A DNA stretch of 64,000 nt from NCBI GenBank assembly GCA_963693285.1, contig OY848917.1:32933245-32997244 (forward strand), given 5' to 3'. The DNA comes from Xestospongia muta (lineage: Eukaryota > Porifera > Demospongiae > Haplosclerida > Petrosiidae). The position numbers and the translations under genes were made by a program. Under the pieces are notes generated by a model. It made no database searches. It was not told the DNA's origin and was given only the letters and a program-made list of their open reading frames with translations. Shown here one piece after another: positions 24,065 through 36,830 of the stretch (positions are counted from its first letter, which is position 1; each line of letters begins with the position of its first letter).

Positions 24065-26354
24065 TATCTTTTAGTACTCGCTTTCTTCTCGGAAGAAACC
24101 TCTTCACCTAAAAGTGTTAATATCTAATCATACATCATTAACTGCTACTTGTCAAAAGGAATTTGATCAAATAGTGGTACAAGTATATCATCTGATGTTC
24201 AGAAACAAGATGAAGCATTAGTGGACATGTACAGTATGATAGTTGATGTACTAAGTTGTCTTGATTGAGGATGAAACTAAGATGAGATGTTGCTGTATTG
24301 TGATGATAGAACACACAACAAATATATCTTTCTCAATATAAGCTAAGAGGACTACACTATTAATGTTAAGAAACTAGTGAAAATACATTTATTAGTAAAA
24401 GTAGAACAGATTAAGAACCAACAGCTGTAAATAATCATGAAAAGTTTGAATATAACTCATGAAAAAATGTTTGAAACTATGACACCATACTCAAGTTAGG
24501 TTAATGACATTCTCATTATTGAAGGTCATTCTCAGCATGAACAGATCACACCAGTACACTATAATGTTGTTCATTATACTTTGATGATTTTCCTAGACTA
24601 GTTTACTTATTACTATCTTCTATCATTTTGTATTTACTCTGTTAGAACTATAACTTTTAATACTTAACATTTGACTATTAGCATTTGGCACTTTCAAAGC
24701 AATTATATTTAATTACATTCTTACATTATAACTTACAAATCAAAATTGATCAGTACAATACTAAATACATTATGTAACTTATACAATTAACACAATGTTA
24801 TAATAGAGAGGACAGACTAAGAGAAATCACCTACACTCTGAAATATCTTGGTCTAAAATATGATAATAGATATAATTTAGTACTTTATTATACTCTTAAT
24901 ATATACTTAGTATCTGCAGTCTAAAACACTTATACAGAGGTTAGGAGTAATTCAAAGTACAGGAATAAAATAAAATTAATTTCATCAGCATGGTACCACC
25001 CATAAGACAAAATATGTTGAAGCCCTATGTCTTGCTCCTCCTCTTGTACATATCAGAGGTGTAACTTGTCAATAAAAAGTATTAGTACTTGTATTCCTGA
25101 GTTTATAATGTGTTACTTTTAACATATCTTAACTCTTCATCCTATCATGATATAACATTTAGTTATAGTAATTGGAAACCTTCCTCATTGATACAATATA
25201 GATTAATATAGTCTATAATGGAACAAAGATATCATTCAGTTGTCTACTTGAAGCGATGGAGTTCACTTCTACAGCTAGAGATCCCCTTCCTCTTATTGTG
25301 AATGGATATAAGTACTTAGTTAATATGTATGAGTAGTAAGTTAGGGAATAACATGACATTTGTAGAGTTTAATAATGACAGAGGATGATAAAAGTGACAG
25401 AAAATAGAAACAAGGAGTTTCTGGAATTAAGAGAAGATAGCCATGAGCTGGTTGTCAATATTAGAGCTGTTTATGTCGAGTAACTAAATCCATGTTGACA
25501 GTCAGAAACAATGTTATGTGAACAAGCAAAAATTGCATAACCAGTTTAAGATGTGATGATGTTCAAGAAGTTTATTCACAAGAGAGAACTGAAATTGGAC
25601 AGTAAACAGTTGAGGAAGATGGTTTAGAATTTTAGGAATAAGAATTACTCAAGAAAGTTTCCAGTCTGACAGCAGATGAAATTGACATGTTGAATTCAAA
25701 GATGTGGTGAACTTTGGACTTAATATTGTATGTTGTGATATGAACCCCTTTGACATTTTGTGTATTTAAATGATTGTTTGAATTTGTTTATATACAGTAT
25801 TAGTCTTAAGTTTAGTAAGTTGTGTTGATTTAATATACAAGTATATTAGCTCAGTTAATTTACTGCATAATTAGCGACAAGATGAAACTGATCCATCAGA
25901 GATAGCAACTCACGGTAAACCTTCGTTATTCAACTCTACATTGAAAAGATGGTCGTCGTACATAACTACTTTTCAGTGAACGATATAACGAACACCGAGA
26001 AGGAAAGGTCGATTCTGCTAACTGTTTGCAGCCAGACCACATATCAACTCTAAATAGTATAATTCAGACTGCAAATTAAACACAATTGGGTTTGACCAGT
26101 TGACTGAAAACACACTACAACTCGAATCGTTTGTTTATCATACAGAGATACAAATTTCGTAATCTAACAATGTTGTCAGTGAGAATCAGTGGCTACATAG
26201 CAGCACTCAAAGCTTTGGAGAAAGTTTAAATAACATGATTCGAGAGAGGCTTGTCTGCGGAGTTAGTGATGACCGAATTCATATTCAGAGACACGTCTAT
26301 TGCAATAAACTGAACTCACATGTAAAAAAGCTTTCGAAATAGCTAGCTTAGGAC
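24065..26354. other. Upstream region of the ANK-Roc-DD gene, nothing else supported
   Basis: 24065-24107 reads like the 5' part of the first coding exon; an AG acceptor just upstream (about 24108-24109 on the minus strand) suggests a further 5' exon I cannot find. A stop in an alternative frame overlaps the start codon (TAATG). From 24.1 to 25.9 kb only AT-rich sequence is seen. 25.9-26.35 kb is richer in CG and could be a promoter for something at 26355, but no core element is clear. Confidence 0.4.
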
Positions 26355-26467
26355 ATGGAGACTGTAGCCAAAGTTGTACAAGGTCTCCTGACTAACCCGT
26401 CTGCCGATCATACAATACAACAGTTACGTTGTATTCTCAAAAGTCGAAGCTTACATCATACTACAGG
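26355..26467 (+). CDS. Possible first exon, unknown protein
   Basis: An ATG opens METVAKVVQGLLTNPSADHT and runs to a plausible donor (ACTACAG then GTGTAGAG). The frame stays open to 26642. Base composition is less AT-biased than its surroundings. I find no matching acceptor with a convincing second exon, and no domain. The weak resemblance to N-termini of helical-repeat proteins is not enough to name it. Confidence 0.3.
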
Positions 26468-26642
26468 TGTAGAGCAAATCACTCGCCTAACGTTTGCCGT
26501 TTCCATCTGGTACCAGTGGACTCTCCTTTGTGTGGCACAACTGGCAACATCGCAAAATTGTATTGTGTGTACAAGACTAAGCCAATGGACTCTCGTGCTC
26601 GTTGGTAGCAGAACCTTGCATAGGAAAAACCGACAGTGTTAA

Positions 26643-27240
26643 AGATTACCCCTCCTCCTGAAACCACTTCTGACAGCCACTAGAATGCAGACATATACCA
26701 CCTCATACCATACATGGAAAGGCTCAGCCTATAGTGGTCAGAGTTCATCTTAACAACATAATGTGGAAGTAGACACTGTCCATCCTTCCTATTTTCTAAA
26801 AGACAAAGTGGACAAACAGCTCCACTGACTTCAAGGTCAAGGAATCATAACATCAATTCAATTCTCAGACTGAACAGCTCCAATAGTACCTCCTGGGTGA
26901 AACCTCTTTGTTATTCTGCATTATTTCTGTGTACTTTTGTGTTACAATAATGGTACAATTTACATGTGAATAACTCATAGTGTAGTATATTGTAGCGTGA
27001 GCCACTGTATGAAAATATAGCACTAACATGATGCCAGTATTAATATTTGGTTGATGAGTTACGAGTTATAACGTCAATTAGTAGTATAATAGATACTATC
27101 TGTACTTGTGGCTAATGTATACAGTAACTGTGTCATTTTATACCTATCTTTGCCTTATCAGTTTCATCATCATACACAGTGTTATAATATAACAACAGAA
27201 ATGTATGGAATAGCAAAATAACTCAAAAGAAAATTAAAAT
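26643..27240. other. No gene seen
   Basis: Unique AT-rich sequence lies between the possible exon at 26355 and the 115-bp array. I recognise nothing in it. Confidence 0.5.
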
Positions 27241-27242
27241 GT

Positions 27243-27745
27243 TTCTTAGCCTCAAAAGGCAACTACAGTCAAGTCTCCATCAGGTCAGTTTGTCTGTTAT
27301 CTTTTATATTATTCATTGGTATAATAGTGTGGCCTCTAGTACTCAGTCTCAGACACATTCTCAGTCTCAAAAGGCAACTACAGTCAAGTCTCCATCAGGT
27401 CAGATTGTCTGTTATCTTTTATATTATTCATTGGTATAATAGTGTGGCCTCTAATACTCAATCTCAGACACATTCTCAGTCTCAAAAGGCAACTACAGTC
27501 AAGTCTCCATCAGGTCAGATTGTCTGTTATCTTTTATATTATTCATTGGTATAATAGTGTGGCCTCTAGTACTCAATCTCAGACACATTCTCAGTCTCAA
27601 AAGGCAACTACAGTCAAGTCTCCATCAGGTCAGATTGTCTGTTATCTTTTATATTATTCATTGGTATAATAGTGTGGCCTCTAGTACTCAATCTCAGACA
27701 CATTCTCAGTCTCAAAAGGCAACTACAGTCAAGTCTCCAACAGGT
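27243..27745 (+). repeat. 115-bp tandem array, about 4.4 copies
   Basis: Period is 115 bp (for example 27327, 27442, 27557), with near-identical copies. Each unit divides into a 44-bp AT-rich part that begins GTCAG and ends ATAATAG, like a minimal intron, and a 71-bp part encoding QSQTHSQSQKATTVKSPSG in one frame. 71 is not a multiple of 3, so spliced copies would not stay in frame. It may be an amplified exon-intron piece of a lost gene or a plain minisatellite. Open frames crossing several units are artefacts of repetition. Confidence 0.9.
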
Positions 27746-27984
27746 CATTTTAAATCTGTTTTTGTATTATAACTTGTGGTAGTCCATATTATGCAAAGTC
27801 ATGTAAATATTATGGTTACATGTTAATAGTTCTCTAGTCTGTTTATATTTGAAAAATCACATTTATTCTAACAAAATGGCAAAAAGTATTAACAAAATTA
27901 ATATATAAAAGTAAGGAGTGGTAATAACAAAACAACATAGAGACCAAACTGTAAATGTTGTGTGATATTTTTAATTTGACATTA

Positions 27985-28310
27985 TATTAGATGGTTTGTT
28001 GGTATAAATCTAGGTCTGAAGTTTCTTGTTAACTTGAGAGTGTCATCATATTGAGGATTTCTGTTTATAGATTATATTGTACTATGAGATATCTCTAAGC
28101 CTTCACCAAACTGTCTCCATTTGTATTTAATGGGAGCAAGGTCTTGTTGAAGTTTAAGGTGATGCATCTTAGGATGTGTTTCTAAGCATAGAATAAAATA
28201 TTATTTAAAATTATGATTATCAATTGTTGTCATACCAGTTTGTCTTGATTAAGGATGAACTATTAGGAGGTCTGGTCACACCTCTGTGAGAGTCACTAGA
28301 CTCTAGAACA
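27985..28310 (-). pseudogene. Decayed death-domain exon, paralogue of 7982-8323
   Basis: On the minus strand a piece encodes APIKYKWRQFGEGLEISHSTI, then a stop, then NPQYDDTLKL. This lines up with PIEYKWKEIGEALKIPFGTI of the intact exon, including the lead-in after an AG acceptor (about 28187). A second exon-like piece (28310-28240, about 22 codons, ESSDSHRGVTRPPNSSSLIK) has acceptor and donor and may be a linker exon. The domain is truncated and interrupted. It is a third death-domain copy of this family. Confidence 0.55.
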
Positions 28311-28560
28311 CAAAACAATCAATATTAACAATAATGTAACTGTTGTCTCTTTTATCTTGTTTGTATTGATTGTACCAAACTAACATTTATATTTATTGTG
28401 TGTTTTTATTTACTTGTTCATTTTATTTTAAAAACAAACTGTTCATGTTCAGAGATCATATTCTTATAATTTATAAAGTCAAGGACAAGTTTGATTTTAC
28501 TGTAAACAAGTAATTAACATTCAACATGATATTCATAGATCTTGTGACTAGTAATAAACA

Positions 28561-28760
28561 TATATGAACGCCCACAGTAACTATGAATATATAATAATAT
28601 ACATAATATAATAAACAGACTAGATATTGTAATATGGACACCTACAGTCACTATAATTATATGAACACCCACAGTGACTATGAATATATAATAATATACA
28701 TAATGTGATAAACAGACTAGATATTGTAATATGGACACCTACAGTCACTATATGAATATG
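28561..28760. repeat. Tandem duplication, about 112 bp, two copies
   Basis: The block from ATGAACGCCCACAGTAACTA to GGACACCTACAGTCACTATA is repeated directly with few changes. It is AT-rich and non-coding. The minus-strand open frame across it only reflects the duplication. Confidence 0.8.
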
Positions 28761-29085
28761 TACTAAGATCAATGATGGGATAACAAAACGTAACTGGTAC
28801 TTACATTTTTATATTTACAATACACATTACTGTATAGTACAGTATAGTTTGAGGGTACCTATTTTATAACTGGTCAATAAACAAGATGTTTTGTGTAATT
28901 ACAGGGGAAATTTTCATGGGTTGTGGTTACTAATTATGTTTTGTGTTCTAGTTGAGTGTTTATAATACATGATATGTGGATTACATGTTTATAAGATAGT
29001 CTGAATAAGTGAAACTGGTAAGAAACAGGAGTATTGTAGAGAGACATGACTGGACATACTTTATAGTCTCACATGACCACACATT

Positions 29086-29370
29086 ATGAAATATATTTCT
29101 CCTGTACATCTATCCACACATTATATTAAAATGTCTAGGAGACCACACCCAGCTATGGTTTTAATTTTCATACTTGGCTTCAACTATATGGTATATTGTA
29201 ATGTGTTCTTGAGAAGGAGGCAAAGAAATAGAAAGAAAAGCTTGTGGGTACACCCTATATTAACTCTTCATAGACAGTAGGGAGAATACTACAATTTCCT
29301 CTAAGAAATGCACCTTTCTAACACAGAGTACTACTTCAGATACCTGAGGATGTCAAAGGTTCAATTGTCT
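29086..29370 (+). pseudogene. PIF/Harbinger transposase N-terminal remnant
   Basis: Encodes RRQRNRKKSLWVHPILTLHR, a stop, then GEYYNFL, a stop, then EMHLSNTEYYFRYLRMSK. This follows the Harbinger (HARBI1-type) opening: basic stretch, W-V-hydrophobic-P, GeyynLl.elr, FryfRms. No DDE motifs follow recognisably. Two in-frame stops within about 90 bp show it is dead. Confidence 0.55.
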
Positions 29371-30289
29371 ACCAGCAGATGTAGACATATTTGGTTTTGG
29401 CAATCTGATTGGTTGGACACAACATAAGCAATGTACAAATAGAACTCTATCTTTGTGTTGTGATGTGTTATGTCAAGTGTTACATGTTTATATATTGATG
29501 TAGAAGGCTCTGTGCTATATTGTGAACTAGACATAACACTAATTATAATAACTGACCTCTTTATCACTCCTTATTTTAAACAAAAGTCTTATTATCTGGT
29601 CTTCCTTTGTTGTGACGGTGCATCAATAGATTATCAGTGGGTGTGTCTACCATCTTAACTTATAGCTTTAGCTGATAGACTAAAAGAGTTCAGAGAAGAT
29701 GAGTGGATGGATGGAGACAATGATGATATGAGATATAATGATCTGAAGGAGAATAATGTAAGAGAACATTAAACTATAGTGATTATTTGTCAACTAATAT
29801 ACATGTATATTACATGTATAACTACAAACTAATAATAATAGAGTTATCTTCAGTGATACTACTGTTATAATGACCTCTATTATAAAGTAAACTCATTACA
29901 ATGACACTATGTATTATCATATAGTGGGTAAGTTTGGTAGGACAAAACATTGTCAAGTAGATATAAAATAGACATTGTCTATAATGACAATCTTTATTAT
30001 AACTAGTAGTAATATGTCAATACACAAGGTCATATATATGTATATGTATATCTTACCTTGTGAACTATTAACTGGTAGATATATTGATGTATCTAGTAAT
30101 GACTCCTCTCCATGTAATCATGATATAGACTCTTTCATTGATATTATTGTCTCTGTAACTATTTATGACTAGTAGTGAGTTGTTTCTAATAATCATACAG
30201 TTGGACTGGTTTAACTATATAGAAGGATATTATAACACATTAATAATAATTACTATATATACAGTAATGTAATAAGTCCATGTAAGTAC
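29371..30289. other. No gene seen
   Basis: Short open frames occur on both strands (for example around 29640-29775, plus: ALADRLKEFREDEWMDGDND, open to 29772), with no recognisable domain. This could be more of the decayed transposon. Confidence 0.4.
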
Positions 30290-31305
30290 ATGTATATGTC
30301 ACTTCATGATATATCTAGTAATAATAACTTAAATAATGTTCACTTTTTGTTCCTACTACTCAGTCAGAACATCTATTTGTATGTACTAGTAAGTTAGGAA
30401 GTCAATAACTAGTAAATGTAATCCTTTACTGTATAACTCAGCTACTGTCAGTAATACAGTTTTTAGTATGATTTCAAAAAAACCTCCCTCATTGGTAGGT
30501 TTATATAATAAATATCGATCTCTTAACTGTTACATATGTGACTGTAAATATGAAAAACGGTACCTAATGTACAAATAAATTTTTTAACAAATCCTTGCGT
30601 ATAAACTGTTGATATGCTGCCATTTTGAACAGGAAGGTCTATACACATTGTATATATAAACTTGATGACAAGGGAATGTATTGTACAAGACCTGAAGGTA
30701 ATTTCCTTCGCAAAAACCTCAGTTGGGAGGTTTATATACCATATATAGACCAATCAACCATGATATAATAATATGATATAATTTATTATGAGATTTATAC
30801 TAACCTGATACTATCACTCTGTGTAATAGCTTTATGTTTCTTATGGCCTCTTCTAGAGAGGAGAGTCTACTTAAAGATTAAGAAATGTTAAGTTAGTTTA
30901 GATAAGAGATATACTTGAGACAAGAATTGTGTAGCACAGAGATCACTCGACTGGTCTGGAAACTTTAATGGTCACAAAGTTCACACAAGATCCAAATTAC
31001 CATATATCAATTTTTAACCCTTCCTGGTCTAATCCTCACTATTAGGTTTATGTTTTAATAAACTGAGCAAGTGATGTCCTAAAGTGAACACAACATGTAT
31101 ATGTCACTACATGATATATCTAGTAATAATAACTTAAATAATATTCACTTTTTTGTTCCTACTACTCAGTCAGAATGTCTATTAGTACTAGTAAGTTAGG
31201 AAGTCAAAAACTATTAAATGTAATCCTTTATTATATAACTCATCTACTGTCAGTAATACAGTTTTTAGCATTATTTTTTTGTAAACTCCCTCATTGGTAA
31301 GTTAG
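30290..31305. repeat. Direct repeat pair of about 210 bp
   Basis: 30290-30500 and 31095-31305 share the run from ACATGTATATGTCACT through ACTACTCAGTCAGAA to CTCCCTCATTGGTA with scattered differences. The 590 bp between holds a possible minus-strand exon (30800-30870) with splice-like ends, and inverted pieces around GGAGGTTTATATA at about 30490 and 30725. No gene is supported. Confidence 0.75.
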
Positions 31306-31460
31306 AGAGGAAGGATATGGAGACAAGTACATATAGAACTTGTATAGCAAAAATGTGGATGGGGTAGAGCATTCTTGGACCTGACCATGTGTTAAAAGGC
31401 AGAAAAATGCAAAATGGCAGTTGTGATATGCATTGGTTGTGGTCAAATAGAATCTCTCAT

Positions 31461-31936
31461 ACTTAATTAATTATTCATAAGTGGGCACTTAATAGAAGTC
31501 ACTTTTGAAAAATCACGTGTAAGCGCCCACCCCTTTCAAATTCCAAATGAACTGTAAGCACCCATTGGTGCTTACTTGGGGAACTATGGTAATCGAAACT
31601 CAAAACAGTACATGACAGAGCCAGTACTAGTTAATTACAGGAACCATATGCTGTACTGTCAAGGACAAAAGGAGAAGATCCTCCATTGAGCAGGGCGGTT
31701 TAGAAGTGCCTTGTAAGCTGACCTTTTCAATTCCAAATGGAACAAAAGACAGCAAAACTATAACATCTAAACTTAGAAAATTGCTAGCCTAACTTATTTC
31801 TCTTTGCTCAACACATGATAATAGCCACAATAACTATAAATCTAAGAGGGTAGGATGGAGGTGGGTGTTTGCACAGGGAATTGACATTTTCTTCCAAGGA
31901 CAAAAATATGGAGGTGGGCACTTACTCAGGGAACTA
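31461..31936. mobile_element. Rearranged TIR element, left arm inverted
   Basis: The right part (31651-31936) matches 53940-54229 in direct orientation and ends GGGAACTATGG. The left part (31461-31586) matches 53651-53780, but as the reverse complement. The two ends that should point outward are therefore not arranged as in the other copy, and the HTH-coding middle is absent. Either one arm inverted inside the element or two partial copies lie side by side. Confidence 0.7.
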
Positions 31937-32861
31937 TGGTAACTTCAAGGCCTTTATTAGTCATTGTCAATGAACATGGACTAGGTATTAAGTGAAAGGA
32001 GAACCTTGTATGTACGAGGCATTTCTGTGGTCTGCAAGATTTTTGTAGGTTGTATGAATCCTATATGTGTTTGTCTCCAGACCCCTCCTCTCTAAGGGAC
32101 AGCAATGCTAGACTAACCCACCCTCACTATTTAATAATCACCTTATTTTTAACTAATACACTAGACTAATACACGAAATATTAATCAAACGTTTACATAC
32201 ACAACATTTAAACTTACCAAATAGTTGATTCAAACTCTTATCATGATGACCTCCTTTCATAAAACAAGACACACCTTCTCTGAGCAGTCAAACGTAAATT
32301 GAATAAGTAAGGGGTTAAAATTTACTAACTATTAACTATTAGTATTACGACAACTTCCGCATTTATTGTGTTGTAAGTCTCATTAGTAAATGTAGGATAC
32401 TACACGTGAATGTATAGAACTAAGTATCTACTGTATAAGTATTGGTACCGTATCCTTACTGACTATAACATCATATTTATTGACATAGATAGTGATAGAA
32501 GTTGTAATGATTCAAGCAAATGAAAAATTAACAATTATAATAGTTTTAAATCATTAAAATGATGTAATACACTTTTCAATGGTGCAGCAATAATGACACT
32601 ATACAAATAATGAAAACTATCAAGTACATTCTCCTCAGCACATTATTATATAATATATAAAGTTTTGTATTTTGATACAAATGGTGCCCATAATTTATTG
32701 TTAAAAGACAAAGAATAAAACAAACAGATAAATTGATCAATTGCAGATGGTAGAAGTGTCATGCTAAATGGATTGATAAAAAATTTATTATTAAGTTAAT
32801 GGATGTTATGATAATGTATAGATGGATACATGAACAATAGATAGATGAATTCAAATGCTAG

Positions 32862-32871
<10 letters not shown>

Positions 32872-32894
<23 letters not shown>

Positions 32895-32934
32895 ACACAC
32901 ACATATATATATATATAGAAAGAGAGAGAGAGAA
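32872..32934. repeat. (AC)n-(AT)n-(GA)n compound microsatellite
   Basis: Consecutive AC, TA and GA dinucleotide runs. An ATG-started frame through it (Thr-His repeats) is a by-product, not a gene. 31937-32870 has no supported gene. A minus-strand ATG at 32260 (MKGGHHDKSLNQLF then GTAAGT) is a possible isolated first exon. Confidence 0.9.
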
Positions 32935-35900
32935 ATAGAAGAATTGATTGAGTTAATAAAAGATAGGTCAAGCTGTGTTTCAATGGAAGTTTACATTATT
33001 CACAATATTCTCAAATCTGCATGTGGAAAACTCAACTAAAAAGTAAACTCGAGCTCTGAAAGCTACTTTTTGTTGCAAATTAAAGATATGATAGCAAATG
33101 GAGTAAGTATATGGAGTACACAAATGTAAAGATATTTATAACAGGGACAAACTTTAATTTGTGCAGTAGTGGCACCCTCAAGTTCAGCTATGGTAAGTAA
33201 CTAGTGTAATATAAGACAGTATATATTATCATTAAAATACTAGTATAATGACAGGCTAAAGCAAATGTTATGAATGCTTGCTCTTTCTAGGTAATGAAGA
33301 AAGCAATAGACTTGTGTACATTATTGACTATGAAGCCAAGGTCCGAATGAACTTTTTAAAACTAATTAGTTAAAAGTGATCTTCCAGCAAAGTGACCTAT
33401 GTCATCTATTAGTGGGACAAAGGCAAAGTAGCAAAAAGATCTTATTATGTACCAGACACTATGTCAGTATGGACTGTTAAATACAATGATTAGTCCATAC
33501 TTAATACAAATAAAGCCAAGATATAGATTAATAATATGTATGTAGATATCCATGTAAATACTGACAAATTCTGCTAATATAGTTTCATTACCTTGGGCTC
33601 ACCACTCATAAGATTGTAAGACTACATGTCAACATTATATAGAGGAAGCTAGTAAGGACTTTTGATTTCATTGTGAAGGCAATAAATGAAGACATGAATT
33701 GACTTTATTGACTAAATTGGGCAAGTCAGTGTCTGTTGCATTCACTGTAATTACCTTGAGGTAATTATTATATTATATCTGAATCCGTATAGTCTACTTT
33801 ATGTATATATTTATTGTATAGGGCAACTTGTCTTTAGAAAAGGAAAGTGAGCCCATGTCACTGGAGGAGTTTGACTTTCTAAAACAGCAAAACAGTTGTT
33901 GTATATAATGCTGATAAAGCAATAAGTCCATACAAGTTGTGTTGTTCAATGTATATATTGTTAATACACTATAGTCATCACACTTTATGCAGAAGACTTT
34001 ACATTTGATATGACTGTCATTGATGTTGAGGAACAACCAACACTATGAAGGAACAGGATAGAAAATAAGAAGAGAATAGTTATTTTGTATATAGTATTGA
34101 TTAATCCAAACACATGATTTTTACTTGTTGCATGTATAAGTGTGCTTATGTAAGTAACTTATATTTTGTGCACACTCACACATTAGTCTCTTGAAGATGA
34201 AAAGACCAAGATAACATTATAGGTAAGCCTATAGCCTAATATTATTTTTTAAATTGTAGAAAATGCACTTAATACTACTCTCAAACATGTTAGAATTCAG
34301 GAAGCATAAGACTAGGATGGTCATACAGACCATTCTATGATGCATTCAGAGAAAGAAAAACTAGCTGTAAATATGGAAGAGTTAGAGTTGCAATTTTTGT
34401 TTCAAGAAGAGAAGGTCATATATATAGATCTATCTAGCTGACACAGTATATCACAAGAGAGTCAAGTATTTCACATTTCAGCTGAAGATTGAAAAATCAA
34501 CATTTTCTTCGTTAGCACCATATAGAAAAAGAGTTTCCAATGAAGATTGTTATGCCCAAGAACTGGTATATGGTGGACAGGTGACACTGGTTTAAAAATT
34601 ATAACTATTATGTCATAGTCTATGCAAACAACTTCAAGTAAAAGTACATTAAGTAACAGTTGAATATTTTCTTGAATCATTTGTGGTCTGCCAGTTTAAG
34701 ACTACCATTCAAGATAGATCATATCAAATATTATCCTCTTGATAAAAAGGACAGAAACAAAGCTACATAAATGATTTGTTTGAAATGTGCGTAGAGTATG
34801 CACTGATACAACCAGAAAAGCCTAAATCTTCTTTAATACAGTTAGTATGTTGTTCAAGGTATTCAATATCCTATAATACTCAAAATTACAAATTCTATGA
34901 AGCAGTTTATGACAGATATCACTTCCAGTATGACTATTTGAAAAGTTTTTCACTCAACAGAACAACAGACTATCCAGAGTATGTTTCAACATAAGATGAT
35001 AGTTTAATTGTTGACATTGAAACCACCAAGACCTGATAGAAGTTTGCTATCCTGATTATTCATCAAAGTCTATGGAGAGTTTTATGTTGATAATGGTAAT
35101 GTTGTCTATAGTATGCCTCACGCTATTATTACGAGTGAAATGATGTCCTGTATGAAAGCTAAATCAATGTTGCTGGATTATTTTAAATCAAGTAAAAATG
35201 TCATAGAATACACCCATCAAATCTATCTACCAAAGCAAAATTAAATCTATTTACTTTTATTTAATACAATTAGACTTGACCATCATTTTCTAATTAGAAG
35301 CAACTGCTGAGCAGAAAATGGTTGATCATATTAGTACTTTAATAAAGCTGAAACCAGTATCAATACTACTGAATTTGTCAAACTGTTTGAGTTGGTGATT
35401 TATTTGAATGAGATGTAGCTAAAAAGAGTTGAACAGTTAAGCTGTGTCCTAAACCAGGTGAACCATTGTAGTGGACTACATTAGTTTTAATTAAGTTTCA
35501 AGACACATGCAGACATTTTTCCAACAAGTCGCAATGTAGATTGTGTTACTGTCAGTGCTGACATATCTTTTGATCAAGAAAGAAAGTTATGGATACAACA
35601 AATGAATAGAGACAATTGCATCTCTATGAAAAACTTGTACTCTACTATCTGTTCTATGACATCAAATGTTTTGTGTATGTTACATATTGGATCTATGAAA
35701 TGATACTGAAGAGTATATTCAATATGAAAGTTAAGGATTTTGTTAAATATCTAAAGTTGGATACTGTAAGTATGTCAGACACTGGATGGAGTTAACAATA
35801 CATGGTCAGTTTGATGTCACAACATTGTTGAGCTTAATATCACACCAGTATTTGATTTAATTATAGTAATGAAAATGCCGATAGATTTGAAAATGGAGTA

Positions 35901-36225
35901 TGGTCTAAAGGCATTCACTTAATTTCAACTACATCATATGAATGTCATTAGTATCACATGACATCTGCAACTAGTTACTATTGTTAGACTGGACATGAAA
36001 CAGGACTTGTGTGTCATTATTGCAATATTTCTTTTCTTTAAAATAATGAAGGCAAATATACAAGACTTTGATAATCTGGTAACAAAACTAATATTCCAAT
36101 AGTCCAGTAGGCCTAGTTTGCCTATAGACCATCCTATGCCCATCAGTTTGTTGGTAAAGTGGAGAGTCAGCTAAGGACAGCTAACTTGCAAGACTAAAGA
36201 TAAGTAAATATGTGAACACTACCAT
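32935..36225 (+). pseudogene. Unassigned decayed coding-like sequence
   Basis: Several plus-strand frames look protein-like but are cut by stops and frame changes. 34776-34994 has YKFYEAVYDRYHFQYDYLKS. 35077-35244 has VYGEFYVDNGNVVYSMPHAI and further about 43 codons. 35300-35400 (KMVDHISTLIKLKPVSI) and 35500-35760 also have pieces. I do not recognise the family. The pieces may belong to one dead gene or transposon spanning about 2.5 kb. Confidence 0.3.
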
Positions 36226-36297
36226 AAATGGCTTTGTTAATCAATACTACAATCTATATTAACTCACATTATCCTTGATATCAACAGAACAGTCACT
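36226..36297 (-). pseudogene. Stray fragment of an ankyrin exon and its intron
   Basis: About 72 bp matches 12087-12160 of the ANK-Roc-DD gene. It covers the 3' half of an ankyrin exon (DCSVDIKDN), its GTGAGT donor and the start of the intron. It lies more than 12 kb outside the gene, at the left edge of the 344-bp array. Confidence 0.7.
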
Positions 36298-36830
36298 CAC
36301 AGTCATAAGGCTATGGCTTCCTGATAGAGTAATCATGTTTGTGTATATGTGTGTAGATCAGTGGTGTAATTGTAGTGTATTGTAAATATATGGTATCCAA
36401 ATAAAGGAGTAATGTCTACAGTGCTTAAAGTGTATGTGGCATTACTAATTCATCTATAATCCTATAATAGTATTGTAGGATGTCTCTGAATGTAATGATG
36501 AAAATCTAATATTAATACATCAGTTATTATGATAGTAGACAAAAGCTTCTAACTTTTATACAATGTTTGTCATATTTTTTTTCTGGCCACCTACAAGCTA
36601 TTATTGACACAGAACCAGGAATCCATAACTTTGCTTGCAGACTCCTTCACAAGACTGTGTCTTCTTAATAGAATAGTTATGTTTGTGTGTGTGTGTGTGT
36701 TGGTGTAGTGGTGCAATTGTAGTGTATTGTAAATATATGGCATCTAAATAAGTGAGTAATGTCTACAGTGCTTAAAGTCTATGTGGCACTACTAAATTCA
36801 ACTATAGTCCAATAGGAATATTGAGGATGT
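36298..36830. repeat. 344-bp tandem array, left part
   Basis: Two units (second truncated) contain GTTTGTGTATATGTGTGT, GTGTATTGTAAATATATGG and a short exon-like core. The core reads IIDTEPGIHNFACRLLHK (about 36597-36650). They match the units at 40394-41410. Confidence 0.85.

Noticed and set aside
27243..27745. CRISPR-like array
   Set aside because: The whole 115-bp unit is repeated with no unique spacers, in a eukaryotic context.
27239..27772. Four overlapping frames of 66-75 codons
   Set aside because: The same 115-bp unit read in rotating frames; not separate genes.
32845..33039. 64-codon frame rich in Thr-His and Arg-Glu
   Set aside because: Translation of a compound AC/AT/GA microsatellite.
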